Part shown: one piece after another, positions 15,651-23,581 of the stretch
How positions within the stretch are numbered: position 1 is the first letter of the stretch
Layout: every line of letters starts with the position of its first letter
From: Vibrio ostreicida
GTDB lineage: Bacteria; Pseudomonadota; Gammaproteobacteria; Enterobacterales; Vibrionaceae
Length of the DNA: 46,513 bases
Assembly: GCF_013074385.2 (NCBI RefSeq)
Contig: NZ_JABEYA020000022.1
Span: 1-46,513, forward strand
Direction: 5' to 3'
Program-made: the position numbers and the translations under genes
The notes under the pieces: model-generated
Databases searched by the model: none
The model's input: only the letters and a program-made list of their open reading frames with translations
Told to the model about the DNA's origin: nothing

Positions 15651-16508
15651 CTAGAAACTGCCCACTGCGGTTTTGAGTTTCTTCATTGCATTTTTTTCAA
15701 GCTGGCGAATACGCTCAGCAGAAACACCATAATTTTCAGCCAGCTCTTGAAGGGTTAACTTGTTGTCATCTAACCAGCGCGAACGAACAATATGTTGACT
15801 GCGTGCATCAAGACTCGCTAAAGCCAAGCTTAAACGATTATTGGTATGTGCTTCCCAATTTGCCGCTTCAACATTAACAGCCACATCTGAGGCATTATCT
15901 TCTAAGTAAAACACCGGCGCAGAATAGGATGCACTTGAGTCATCATCATCGTTCGGCATCTCGAAGGTTGCATCCTGAGCAGCGAGACGCGATTCCATTT
16001 CACGGACTTCAGAGGGTTCTACACCGAGCTCTTTTGCAACCGTTTCCACCTCACCATTGTTAAACCAGCCTAAACGCTTTTTAGACTTACGCAAATTAAA
16101 GAACAGTTTACGCTGTGCTTTCGTTGTTGCAATTTTAACAATGCGCCAGTTACGCAAAACATACTCATGGATTTCGGCTTTAATCCAATGCACTGCAAAC
16201 GATACTAGACGTACCCCGACTTCTGGATTAAAACGTTTGACTGCCTTCATTAAGCCAATGTTGCCTTCCTGAACTAAGTCTGCCATCGGTAGGCCATAAC
16301 CGGAATAGCCACGCGCTACGTGAACCACAAATCTCAGGTGAGATAAGATCAGCCCTTTAGCTGCATCAATTTCACCTTCGTAGTACAGTCTTTCAGCCAG
16401 CCCACGTTCCTCTTCCGCAGTCAGCATCGGGTAACCGTTTACTGTCCGGATGTAGCTATCTAAGCTATCTTGAGTAACTACAGCCATTGAATACGCTTGG
16501 TTCGTCAT
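15651..16508 (-). CDS. rpoH: Heat-shock sigma factor sigma-32
   Basis: 285 residues (E. coli 284). Region 2 includes HLRFVVHVARGYSGYGLPMADLVQEGNIGLMKAVKRFNP in consecutive blocks, then VSFAVHWIKAEIHEYVLRNWRIVK. The RpoH box is QRKLFFNLRKSKKRLGWF (about 133-150). Region 4 ends with LTLQELAENYGVSAERIRQLEKNAMKKLK. An AGGAA site lies 5 nt before the ATG. The 168-bp leader (16509-16676) contains an inverted repeat AATCTTG/CAAGATT (16554-16560, 16574-16580) that could contribute to mRNA structure. ftsX lies just upstream on the same strand. Confidence 0.97.
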   Translation of the reverse strand: MTNQAYSMAVVTQDSLDSYIRTVNGYPMLTAEEERGLAERLYYEGEIDAAKGLILSHLRFVVHVARGYSGYGLPMADLVQEGNIGLMKAVKRFNPEVGVRLVSFAVHWIKAEIHEYVLRNWRIVKIATTKAQRKLFFNLRKSKKRLGWFNNGEVETVAKELGVEPSEVREMESRLAAQDATFEMPNDDDDSSASYSAPVFYLEDNASDVAVNVEAANWEAHTNNRLSLALASLDARSQHIVRSRWLDDNKLTLQELAENYGVSAERIRQLEKNAMKKLKTAVGSF

Positions 16509-16676
16509 TCAGTTCCTCATCAATCTCTGATCTGGAGTAAGTTTTAACCCAACAATCTTGAACCTAAAATGAACAAGATTCAAGCAGGGAAAAGTTATTA
16601 TTTATAAACTTTTCATCAACAACACAGCAAAGTATACGGCGACGTCTACTTTTTGCAATAGTTGGACATCATCAAA

Positions 16677-17642
16677 TCATACAGGTTCAATTTCTTTAAG
16701 GTGGCGCTGAGCCGATACTTTCGCCGCCAGACAGCCAAGAAAAACACCCAACATCAACAGTAGCAGACTTTCGTCCCAACTCAGGCCAATAAGTCTAAAT
16801 CGACTGTCATAGAGCTCTGCCAATTGTTCCACTCGGTTGTTCAACAAGACAGTGATAATCGCGGTGAGTACCCAAGCGATAAGGGCTCCTAACAAGCCAA
16901 ACCACATACCTGAATACAAATAGGGGCGAAGAATATAGCTGTTAGTGGCACCAATAAGTTTCATCGTTTGAATTTCTTCCTTGTTGGCCAAGACATTAAA
17001 ACGCAGTGTGTTGCCAACAATGAGAAACACAGAACCCAGCATTAAAATAGACAGAGCCGTCACGATTCCACCCACTAGATTCTTAATGGCATCAAGGCGT
17101 GTCAGCCAATCTTCATCAAGACGAACATCGGTGACCTCTTCATCTTGTGCTATCTTGGCCGCCAGTTGCTTTATCATCGACTGATCATCACCATTAGGCA
17201 TGATCAAAAGCACGCCAGGTAAAGCATAATCATCCAATAAGGAGATGGCTTGATCAAAACCAGAATATTGACTCAGTTCATCCAAACCTTGCTGTGGCGA
17301 AATATACTCAACACCCGCCACCTCATCCATATTCTCAAACTTATCTTTTAACACCATGATTCTTGCTTCTGGTGTCTGCTCTTGAATATACGCACTCACC
17401 TTTGCTGGGCTATTCACATTCGATGACGCCACCGCAAGGTTTTTCCCCAGCAAATAAAGCGCCGCAGGCATAGTGATCGCCATAGAAATAACCGCCAAAG
17501 TCAGGATATTCCCCAACGGCCGAGACCACATTGACCAGAACGAATCCTTTGCTTGCTTAAAATGCACCACAAAGTAGCTGTCTCGCTTAACGCGATGTTG
17601 TGGTCTCTGGCTTCCTTTGGTTTTCTGCTCGTTAGCGGCCAT
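16677..17642 (-). CDS. ftsX: Cell-division ABC-transporter-like permease
   Basis: 321 residues with a basic cytoplasmic N-terminus, a first membrane segment (about 45-65), a large periplasmic domain (about 70-190) and three C-terminal segments. The late motif NKEEIQTMKLIGATNSYILRPY is typical of FtsX. With FtsE it forms a divisome complex that activates periplasmic amidases through EnvC. Its start overlaps the end of ftsE by 11 bp, so the two are coupled. Confidence 0.96.
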   Translation of the reverse strand: MAANEQKTKGSQRPQHRVKRDSYFVVHFKQAKDSFWSMWSRPLGNILTLAVISMAITMPAALYLLGKNLAVASSNVNSPAKVSAYIQEQTPEARIMVLKDKFENMDEVAGVEYISPQQGLDELSQYSGFDQAISLLDDYALPGVLLIMPNGDDQSMIKQLAAKIAQDEEVTDVRLDEDWLTRLDAIKNLVGGIVTALSILMLGSVFLIVGNTLRFNVLANKEEIQTMKLIGATNSYILRPYLYSGMWFGLLGALIAWVLTAIITVLLNNRVEQLAELYDSRFRLIGLSWDESLLLLMLGVFLGCLAAKVSAQRHLKEIEPV

Positions 17643-18306
17643 AATCTTCTACCTCGCTAAGAAATCCATGATTCAATTCGAGATGGCGGTACTGTGGGCG
17701 GGTATTGACTAACCCAATGTCATGAGTGGCCAAGAGAATCGTCACGCCCGCACGGTTAAATTCTTCAAACAGTTTGACCGCTCGATTGGATAAATCGGGG
17801 TCCAGATTTCCTGTTGGTTCATCAGCAAGCAGTAAGGTCGGACGATTAACCACAGCACGAGCGATGCCCACTCTCTGCTGCTCACCTCCCGACAACTGAT
17901 TCGGAGAACATTTCGCTTTATCCAATAAACCGGTTTTGTCCAAAGCCGCAGACACTCGTCGCTTAATCTCATTTTCGGAGATGGATTCAATGCGCATTGG
18001 CAAAGCAACGTTGTCAAAGACAGAGCGATCCATTAACAGACGGTGGTCTTGAAATACGATGCCTATATTACGCCTCAGAAAGGGGATATCTTTGTTAGGA
18101 ATACGAGTGATCTCATGCTCGTTAAAGCTGATTTTTCCATCAGTTGGACGTTCAATCGCACAGATTAACTTGAGTAGAGTGCTTTTCCCAGCACCAGAGT
18201 GGCCGCCCAAAAAAGCCATTTCTCCTCGGCGAAGATGAAAATCAACCTTTTGCAGAGCTTGTCTGCCGCCACGGTAGGCTTTACTTACCTGCTGAAACTT
18301 TATCAC
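17632..18306 (-). CDS. ftsE: Cell-division ATP-binding protein
   Basis: 224 residues. This ABC ATPase has Walker A GGHSGAGKSTLLKL (about 36-49), Q-loop VFQDHRLLMDRSVFDNVALP, signature LSGGEQQRVGIARAVVNRP (about 138), Walker B LLLADEPTGNLDP and the H-loop ATHDI. It drives FtsX at the septum. It lies 29 bp after ftsY in the conserved ftsYEX order. Confidence 0.97.
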   Translation of the reverse strand: MIKFQQVSKAYRGGRQALQKVDFHLRRGEMAFLGGHSGAGKSTLLKLICAIERPTDGKISFNEHEITRIPNKDIPFLRRNIGIVFQDHRLLMDRSVFDNVALPMRIESISENEIKRRVSAALDKTGLLDKAKCSPNQLSGGEQQRVGIARAVVNRPTLLLADEPTGNLDPDLSNRAVKLFEEFNRAGVTILLATHDIGLVNTRPQYRHLELNHGFLSEVEDYGR

Positions 18307-18335
18307 TCGTTATTCCTCTTAATCTGAGCTAAAAA

Positions 18336-19562
18336 CTACTCTTCACGACTGAATAATGCGTCAATAAACTCCTGAGTTTTAAATCGACGGAGATCGTCAA
18401 TCCCTTCGCCAACACCGATATAACGAATAGGAATCTGAAATTGGTCCGCTAAAGAAAATATAACGCCACCCTTAGCTGTGCCGTCCAGCTTAGTTAAGGC
18501 AATCCCAGTTAATGGAGCAACATCACTAAATAATTTCGCCTGACTGATCGCATTTTGCCCTGTTCCGGCATCCAACGTCAGCATGATTTCATGGGGAGCA
18601 GAATCATCAAGTTTCTTCATGACACGAACAATTTTTCTTAATTCTTCCATCAAGTTCGCTTTATTTTGCAAACGGCCCGCCGTATCCGCAATGACCACAT
18701 CAACGCCTTTCGCCTTCGCTGATTCAATGGCATCATAGATGACAGAAGCGCTGTCTGCCCCAGTATGTTGAGCAACGACGGGGACCTGATTCCGTTCTCC
18801 CCAAACCTGAAGCTGCTCTACGGCTGCAGCACGAAATGTGTCACCTGCCGCCAACATGACTTTTTTGCCTTGCGCCTGAAACTGTTTTGCCAGTTTACCA
18901 ATGGTTGTTGTTTTACCGACACCATTGACTCCAACCATAAGAATAACAAAGGGGCTTTTTTCACTTTCCACCACAAGTGGTTTTTCAACTTTGGACAAGA
19001 TGGTCGCCATTTCCTCTTTGAGTAAACCATAGAGAGCTTCACCATCTTTGAGCGCCTGACGAGACGCTTTTTCCGTCAAGTTATCAATTATCTTCAAAGT
19101 GGTATCCATACCCACATCTGCGACCAGTAGCTGCTCTTCTAACTCCTCAAACAGGTCGTCATCAATCTGTTTATCTTTAAATAGGCTGAAAAAGCCAGCA
19201 CCAATATTGGCTTTTGTTCTCGCCAAGCTGCGTTTCAAACGTGAAAAAAAGTTTTCCGTTGGCTTTTCTTGTTCAGTGGCACGCGTTTCTGTTTCTGTTT
19301 CTGTTTCTGTTTCTGTTTCTGTTTCTGTTTCTGTTTCTGTTTCTGTTTCTGTTTCTGTTTCTGTTTCTGTTTCTGTTTCTGTTTCTGTTTCTGTTTCTGT
19401 TTCTGTTACGGCAGCATGAGGAACCGTGTCTGTCAGATCAATACTCGCTACCGATTCTTTTTTATCTGACTCCTGCGAGCTCTCTTCCACTGCCTGATTG
19501 GTCTGCTCTTCATCGCCAAAACCAAGCCAAGAGAGTAGTCCTCGTTTCTTTTTTTCCGTCAT
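18336..19562 (-). CDS. ftsY: Signal recognition particle receptor, with a Glu-Thr repeat linker
   Basis: 408 residues. The N-terminal acidic A region is interrupted by 20 consecutive Glu-Thr dipeptides (about residues 53-93), encoded by an exact hexanucleotide repeat. The N domain follows (FFSRLKRSLARTKANIGAGF, DDDLFEELEEQLLVADVGMDTT). The G domain has GVNGVGKTTTIGKLA (P-loop), DTFRAAAVEQL, DTAGR and TKLDGTAKGGV. FtsY docks SRP-ribosome complexes at the inner membrane and the A region helps membrane contact. The repeat is in frame for any copy number, so the enzyme core should be unaffected by length changes. Confidence 0.97.
   Translation of the reverse strand: MTEKKKRGLLSWLGFGDEEQTNQAVEESSQESDKKESVASIDLTDTVPHAAVTETETETETETETETETETETETETETETETETETETETETRATEQEKPTENFFSRLKRSLARTKANIGAGFFSLFKDKQIDDDLFEELEEQLLVADVGMDTTLKIIDNLTEKASRQALKDGEALYGLLKEEMATILSKVEKPLVVESEKSPFVILMVGVNGVGKTTTIGKLAKQFQAQGKKVMLAAGDTFRAAAVEQLQVWGERNQVPVVAQHTGADSASVIYDAIESAKAKGVDVVIADTAGRLQNKANLMEELRKIVRVMKKLDDSAPHEIMLTLDAGTGQNAISQAKLFSDVAPLTGIALTKLDGTAKGGVIFSLADQFQIPIRYIGVGEGIDDLRRFKTQEFIDALFSREE
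19285..19404. repeat. 20-copy GTTTCT microsatellite inside ftsY
   Basis: Twenty exact tandem copies of GTTTCT (plus strand; AGAAAC in the coding direction), followed by a partial unit. It encodes (Glu-Thr)20. All copies are identical, which points to recent slippage expansion. Assembly could have collapsed or extended the count. Confidence 0.98.
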
Positions 19563-19772
19563 CTGGGGCTATCCTAGATTGTCAAATTTTACTCTGTTCC
19601 TTTTCTTGCGGCATAGTACCAATTGAGAAAAGAAAAACGAACGACACAGTGAAACGTTCCCAGCGTTATAACGATGGTATACACTTTGTCATTAACAAAA
19701 ATTGGGCTGTACTCAAAACAATCGTAGTGAGCAACTGGGTATAGTATCACTTTATTAGCGGTCAAAAAATCT

Positions 19773-20387
19773 ATGGTACGGCGTCGCCAGCAAAACTCAT
19801 CACAAAAACAGCCTTTAGAAGGCTTTGTTCGAATTATTAGCGGTTTATGGAGGGGACGCAAACTTCCCGTTCACCATGCCGAAGGATTGCGTCCAACAAC
19901 AGATCGGGTCAAAGAGACACTGTTTAACTGGCTGGCGCATGACATACCCCAAGCGAAATGTTTGGATCTGTTTGCTGGTTCAGGAGCGCTAGGGTTTGAA
20001 GCCGCATCAAGACAGGCCCAACACGTGACTCTGATTGAACTCAACACCAACGCTTTCAGGCAACTGGAAAAGAATATATCCTCTCTCAATGCTAGTAATA
20101 TGACAGCCATCAACGAGGATGCACTCAATTTTCTTCAGCAAAAAGGTCATCCGCATCATGTGGTTTTTATCGACCCTCCTTTTCGTAAAGGGCTCCTTGA
20201 ACAAACTTTGCTGCTGCTGGAGAGCAATGATTGGCTTGCTGATGATGCCATGATTTATATCGAAACAGAGAAAGAGCTCAAGTTAGAGGGGCTCCCCATG
20301 AACTGGCACTTACACCGCGAAAAAAATGCGGGTCAAGTAAGCTATCGACTATTTGAACGACAAAACACGAATAAGGAAATACCATGA
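19773..20387 (+). CDS. rsmD: 16S rRNA (guanine966-N2)-methyltransferase
   Basis: 204 residues (E. coli 198). Conserved RIISGLWRGRKLPV and LRPTTDRVKETLFNWL precede SAM motif CLDLFAGSGALGFEA (about 68-82). Catalytic motif IV is FIDPPF (about 133). It methylates G966 of 16S rRNA on the assembled small subunit. It is divergent from ftsY, and the ATGA overlap with the next gene shows translational coupling. Confidence 0.96.
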   Translation: MVRRRQQNSSQKQPLEGFVRIISGLWRGRKLPVHHAEGLRPTTDRVKETLFNWLAHDIPQAKCLDLFAGSGALGFEAASRQAQHVTLIELNTNAFRQLEKNISSLNASNMTAINEDALNFLQQKGHPHHVVFIDPPFRKGLLEQTLLLLESNDWLADDAMIYIETEKELKLEGLPMNWHLHREKNAGQVSYRLFERQNTNKEIP

Positions 20388-20650
20388 AAGCCTTACTTAT
20401 ACTCGCGAAAGCAGCCATTGCTTTTGTGTGGTTCATTCTAATTTTTAATTTCTTTGTCCCCTTTCCAGGCAAAGCAGCCATTGCCCTGTATATTATGACG
20501 GCCTTTCTGTTCATTATGCATGGCTTGCAGTCCGCTATTTTTATTGGCGCTTTTGGGGATAAAATAAAAATGAGCAGTTGGGAAAAATGGTCAATACTGA
20601 TTTTCGGAATTTTTGCCTTACTCGACATTCGCCGTAAGCACATGATGTAA
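20384..20650 (+). CDS. DUF1145 family small membrane protein (YhhL-like)
   Basis: An 88-residue protein with three hydrophobic stretches and a basic C-terminus (LLDIRRKHMM). It overlaps the rsmD stop by 4 nt (ATGA). The rsmD-yhhL pairing is conserved with E. coli, which supports the identification. No function is known for the family. Confidence 0.88.
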   Translation: MKALLILAKAAIAFVWFILIFNFFVPFPGKAAIALYIMTAFLFIMHGLQSAIFIGAFGDKIKMSSWEKWSILIFGIFALLDIRRKHMM

Positions 20651-20656
20651 TGATTA

Positions 20657-20686
20657 AAGCAGCGCTTTTAACGAGTAGCGCTGCTT
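20657..20686. terminator. Terminator between DUF1145 gene and yhgN
   Basis: A perfect 10-bp stem AAGCAGCGCT/AGCGCTGCTT with a 10-nt loop, followed by GTTTATT, sits between convergent genes. Confidence 0.75.
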
Positions 20687-20691
20687 GTTTA

Positions 20692-21276
20692 TTAGCCTAA
20701 ATATCCCTTGACGCCATCCAAGAACATTTGGGTGGAGATCATCACCAGAAGCAACCCCATCAAGCGTTCAATGGCTTTTAAACCCCGCTCGCCAAGAATA
20801 CGATGGAAGAAACCGTAAAACATCAAAATCAAAAAAGTCGCCCCCCATGCCAACAAAACGGCACCAGCTAACTCAAATAATTGGTTTGTATATTGAGTTG
20901 AAAGTAACAACAATGCCGCTATCACCGATGGACCAGCAATCATAGGGATTGCCATTGGCACAATAAAAGGCTCCTCACCTGCAGCGAGTCCCGTGATACT
21001 GCCGGCACTTGGGAAGATCATTTTAATCGCGATAATAAATAAAATGATCCCGCCAGAAATACTTAACGTTTCTGGCTGGACATGAAGAAAGCTTAAGATT
21101 CCCTTCCCTGCAAACAAAAATAACATCAAAATGATCAGAGCGAAGCAGAGCTCTCTAATCAGAATTTTACGCCTTCTCTTTGGGTCAAGGTGTTTGAGTA
21201 TCGAAAGGACAATCGGAAGGTTGCCAAGTGGGTCCATGATAAGAAACAACATAGTTGCAGCGGAAAGAATTTCCAT
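20692..21276 (-). CDS. yhgN: MarC/NAAT-family membrane protein YhgN
   Basis: 194 residues from the ATG at 21276, which has a GGAGG site 7 nt upstream; an in-frame ATG at 21300 lacks one. There are six predicted membrane segments. MDPLGNLPI near the N-terminus, GGIILFIIAIKMIFPS and GEEPFIVPMAIPMIAGPS in the middle, and ERLMGLLLVMISTQMFLDG at the end are the family signatures. The family was once called a multiple-antibiotic-resistance protein, but its transport substrate is not established. Confidence 0.92.
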   Translation of the reverse strand: MEILSAATMLFLIMDPLGNLPIVLSILKHLDPKRRRKILIRELCFALIILMLFLFAGKGILSFLHVQPETLSISGGIILFIIAIKMIFPSAGSITGLAAGEEPFIVPMAIPMIAGPSVIAALLLLSTQYTNQLFELAGAVLLAWGATFLILMFYGFFHRILGERGLKAIERLMGLLLVMISTQMFLDGVKGYLG

Positions 21277-21410
21277 GAGTAAGCCTCCAAAGCCAATCAT
21301 TCTGAGAGCCGTCTAAAAAGACCGGGGATTATAACAACACCATTTGACAAATTGGAGGGAAAACAACCGTATTTCTTACCAAGTAAAACGGGCGTAAATC
21401 GCTGTGATTG

Positions 21411-22040
21411 TCATATAAACAAAGAAGCGGTAATCAATGAATATGCGAGCAAGTAGCTGCCGGAAATAACATAACGGCCACCAAAAATTGAATGTTTGTA
21501 GTCATGCACCGCAAGTAAGATAGCAGAGACCAGCAAGATAAATGAGCCAAACGCCCCAAGCAAGCTGGACACAGTCTGGGTAAGCAGCCACACTTCGCCT
21601 GCTGCCCAATTCAATTGCAGCAAGACCATCCCCATGATGACAACAGGGAACACCAACCGATCAATCTTCGGGAGCATCAAGAAAAATATCACCACTCCTA
21701 TAGCCAAAAGCATAGCAGGCAACCACCAGACAATCTCTCCCGATAATTGCACCCAGAACGAGGCGCTAAAGCACAGTTGTGCGCCAATAAAAGCGGCGAA
21801 ACACAATTTTTTGCCTCGCTTTTGCACGTAGAGTCCATCGGCAAGCATAGAAACCAACAACCCGAGTGTGACCCAACGCACTGATGCACCAATAAAACCA
21901 GTGTGATCCCAAATCAACGCCACTAACATCGCCAAGGACAATGTTTTAAACACTGCCGCACGATGGTATTCGCTGTTCTGATTGGCGGAAATACTAATAA
22001 AACCTGATAGTGCGACTGAAATCCAGCTCCACATGTACAC
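21411..22040 (-). CDS. yhhN: YhhN-family (TMEM86-like) membrane protein, possible lysoplasmalogenase
   Basis: A 209-residue polytopic protein with about eight membrane segments. Conserved family features include the FKTLSLAMLV segment, LGLLVSMLADGLYV (with the Ser/Asp pair), LPKI, LGAFGSFILLVSAILLAVHDY and a final Y-rich segment (GRYVISGSYLLAYSLI). Eukaryotic relatives (TMEM86B) hydrolyse lysoplasmalogen, but the bacterial substrate is uncertain. Its location near rsmD-yhhL agrees with E. coli synteny. Confidence 0.87.
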   Translation of the reverse strand: MYMWSWISVALSGFISISANQNSEYHRAAVFKTLSLAMLVALIWDHTGFIGASVRWVTLGLLVSMLADGLYVQKRGKKLCFAAFIGAQLCFSASFWVQLSGEIVWWLPAMLLAIGVVIFFLMLPKIDRLVFPVVIMGMVLLQLNWAAGEVWLLTQTVSSLLGAFGSFILLVSAILLAVHDYKHSIFGGRYVISGSYLLAYSLITASLFI

Positions 22041-22424
22041 ACCTCTTTTAAACTGAGCCGCCAGTTTAGGCAGGACGAGAGAGATGTCCAGAAATGGACA
22101 GTAAAACTTGGATCTTGATTGCGCTTCTCATTATCGATTCAGGCTTTTCGGTAGCGCGATCTTGATCAGGCTACGGCCAGAAAAAAATAAAATCATCCCC
22201 TTTCTCTGAGTTCAACAAAGAAATAGACAGACAGCCCCACAAGTAGAAACTTTAGCACAAAACAAGAATAAAATATTAAATTTTATAATTAAAATCAGAT
22301 ACTTAAATTAAAAAAATATTAATAATAAAAAACCATGTGAATTTTTTTATCATAAAGAGACGTTAGACTTGATATCGAATCTTAAACCTCTCACCCATCA
22401 ACGTTATAAAATGAGGTTAACCTA

Positions 22425-22505
22425 ATGTTTTGCGATCAAACCGACCATTTCCTTGGATTTACCACAAAAAAAACAGAAACCATAAAATCAAAAATAATAA
22501 AATAA
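22425..22505 (+). CDS. Candidate 26-residue ORF, weak
   Basis: An ATG with a GAGG site 8 nt upstream opens 26 codons (begins MFCDQTDHF, ends KSKIIK). The C-terminal half is lysine-rich, as expected from AT-rich DNA read by chance. There is no terminator right after it. I list it only because of the well-placed ribosome binding site. Confidence 0.2.
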   Translation: MFCDQTDHFLGFTTKKTETIKSKIIK

Positions 22506-22592
22506 ATATAATCATTTAAAATCAATGATTTAAATTAAAAATATGCACGGGCGATTATTTATTGTCCACCCATAAAAACAAGTAAACCTTTT

Positions 22593-22612
22593 CCATTTAA
22601 TCGATTAAATGG
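22593..22612. repeat. Perfect 20-bp palindrome
   Basis: CCATTTAATCGATTAAATGG is fully self-complementary. It lies 52 bp before the -35 of the small-peptide promoter. It is followed by GGTTTTTA, so in RNA it could also fold as a hairpin with a short T-run. Confidence 0.85.
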
Positions 22613-22663
22613 GGTTTTTACTGAAAAAAACCTTATGCTTTTTACAATCTCATCAAATAAAAC

Positions 22664-22693
22664 TTGAGCAAAGTACAAAAAAACTGCTATTAT
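22664..22693 (+). promoter_or_regulatory. Promoter of the small membrane peptide gene
   Basis: A -35 TTGAGC (22664-22669), an 18-bp spacer and a -10 TATTAT (22688-22693) lie 41 bp before the ATG at 22735. The match to sigma-70 consensus is fair (4/6 and 5/6). Confidence 0.5.
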
Positions 22694-22734
22694 TAATGAC
22701 ATATCAATAAACATCTAACATAGAGGGCAGAGTT

Positions 22735-22815
22735 ATGATTACTTCTTCGCAAAAACAAGGACTTGTAATGATCGCAGTTGTTGTGGGCTTAATGACACTG
22801 CCGATGATGTATTAA
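22735..22815 (+). CDS. Small single-pass membrane peptide, 26 residues
   Basis: An ATG preceded by GAGGGCAG opens 26 codons. A polar N-terminus (MITSSQKQG) is followed by one hydrophobic segment (LVMIAVVVGLMTLPMMY), the layout of small inner-membrane proteins. The unit is complete: promoter at 22664, ribosome binding site, ORF and strong terminator 15 nt after the stop. I do not recognise a family. It may interact with a larger membrane complex, as many such peptides do, but no partner is encoded beside it. Confidence 0.65.
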   Translation: MITSSQKQGLVMIAVVVGLMTLPMMY

Positions 22816-22830
22816 ATCGTATTAGAGAAC

Positions 22831-22859
22831 AAAAAAGGGACGCATCGCGTCCCTTTTTT
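22831..22859 (+). terminator. Strong terminator after the small peptide gene
   Basis: AAAAAAGGGACGC and its exact complement GCGTCCCTTTTTT form a GC-rich stem with flanking A/T runs, an efficient Rho-independent terminator in either direction. Confidence 0.92.
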
Positions 22860-22954
22860 GTTTATTGCTGTTTTTTAGAACGAAATGAGAACGTTAATCA
22901 CCCACTTATACCCATTTCACCATTTAAGAATGATTGTCTATTTCTAGCATTTGG

Positions 22955-23320
22955 TTACAGATGCTTAGATAACTCATCCCAATGCGCATAATAAAAAATA
23001 AGCGCGGCTAAAGTAATAAGAGTCATCAAAGCAATCGCGGCTCTCCATATGAAACGGCTACTGCGGGGTGTCAGCTCTTTTTCGCATGCATCACACGCAG
23101 CCAGAAAGTCATTGCGGTTCTCAAGTTTATAATCCTCTTCGTGAACAATCTTGTTACGAATGGTCGCAATGTAACGCAACTTCCCAATCACATCATGGGG
23201 CAGACGTTCCTCACTGCTCGTGATCAGCTGATGCAATCCCTTACCTTCAGCATGATATTGTGTTCGGAGCAGCTTTTCTATTTGACGTGTCCGCGTGACC
23301 ACTTGTTCTATATCAGACAT
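22955..23320 (-). CDS. DUF4145/HEPN-like protein with a C-terminal membrane anchor
   Basis: 121 residues. The first about 90 residues resemble the DUF4145 helical domain of the HEPN superfamily and contain RNKIVHE (about residue 52), which fits the HEPN Rx4-6H motif with the typical RN. A hydrophobic helix (about 92-112) follows, leaving a short tail. HEPN domains are often metal-independent RNases in defence and toxin systems; here there is no nucleotidyltransferase antitoxin partner next door. Whether it is an active nuclease is unknown. It stands alone between the small peptide gene and the amidohydrolase. Confidence 0.65.
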   Translation of the reverse strand: MSDIEQVVTRTRQIEKLLRTQYHAEGKGLHQLITSSEERLPHDVIGKLRYIATIRNKIVHEEDYKLENRNDFLAACDACEKELTPRSSRFIWRAAIALMTLITLAALIFYYAHWDELSKHL

Positions 23321-23581
23321 GGCTTTCTTCCATTACTCGTTAATTCAGGGGGTGAAACAGTCTTCTCCCATTCTTTTTAGACACATAATCGGTTCATTGA
23401 TGATTCAGTGGCTCCCTCCACTTTAGTCTTCTTTCAAATAGATTTATGTAGAAGAATCAATGGTTAGCTCTATCAGCATACCGATAAACACTAGGACAAC
23501 GTGTGATGTATCTCTAAGAAACTTACAAAGCCATCCATCGAGCTGCACCTCAAACAAACAGTGGTAAATCTGATCATCAAG

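Larger units (their letters stand above)
22041..22734. other. AT-rich intergenic stretch
   Basis: About 700 bp without a confident gene before the small ORF. From about 22250 to 22560 it is strikingly A/T-rich with many A-tracts and AATCATT/AATGATT-type repeats (22511-22531). Such DNA is a typical target for H-NS-like silencers and marks the start of the accessory part of the window. It contains the palindrome at 22593, a promoter for the small membrane peptide and a weak ORF candidate at 22425. Confidence 0.6.

Noticed and set aside
15423..15758. 111-residue plus-strand ORF between glpE and rpoH
   Set aside because: It runs through the rpoH terminator and into rpoH antisense, and has no family resemblance or ribosome binding site.
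19285..19404. CRISPR-like repeat array
   Set aside because: The units are contiguous 6-bp copies with no spacers, inside a coding sequence.
19099..19744. Plus-strand ORFs reading Val-Ser, Phe-Leu or Cys-Phe dipeptide repeats across the GTTTCT tract
   Set aside because: They are open only because a stop-free hexanucleotide repeat stays open in several frames. The minus-strand FtsY frame is the conserved one.
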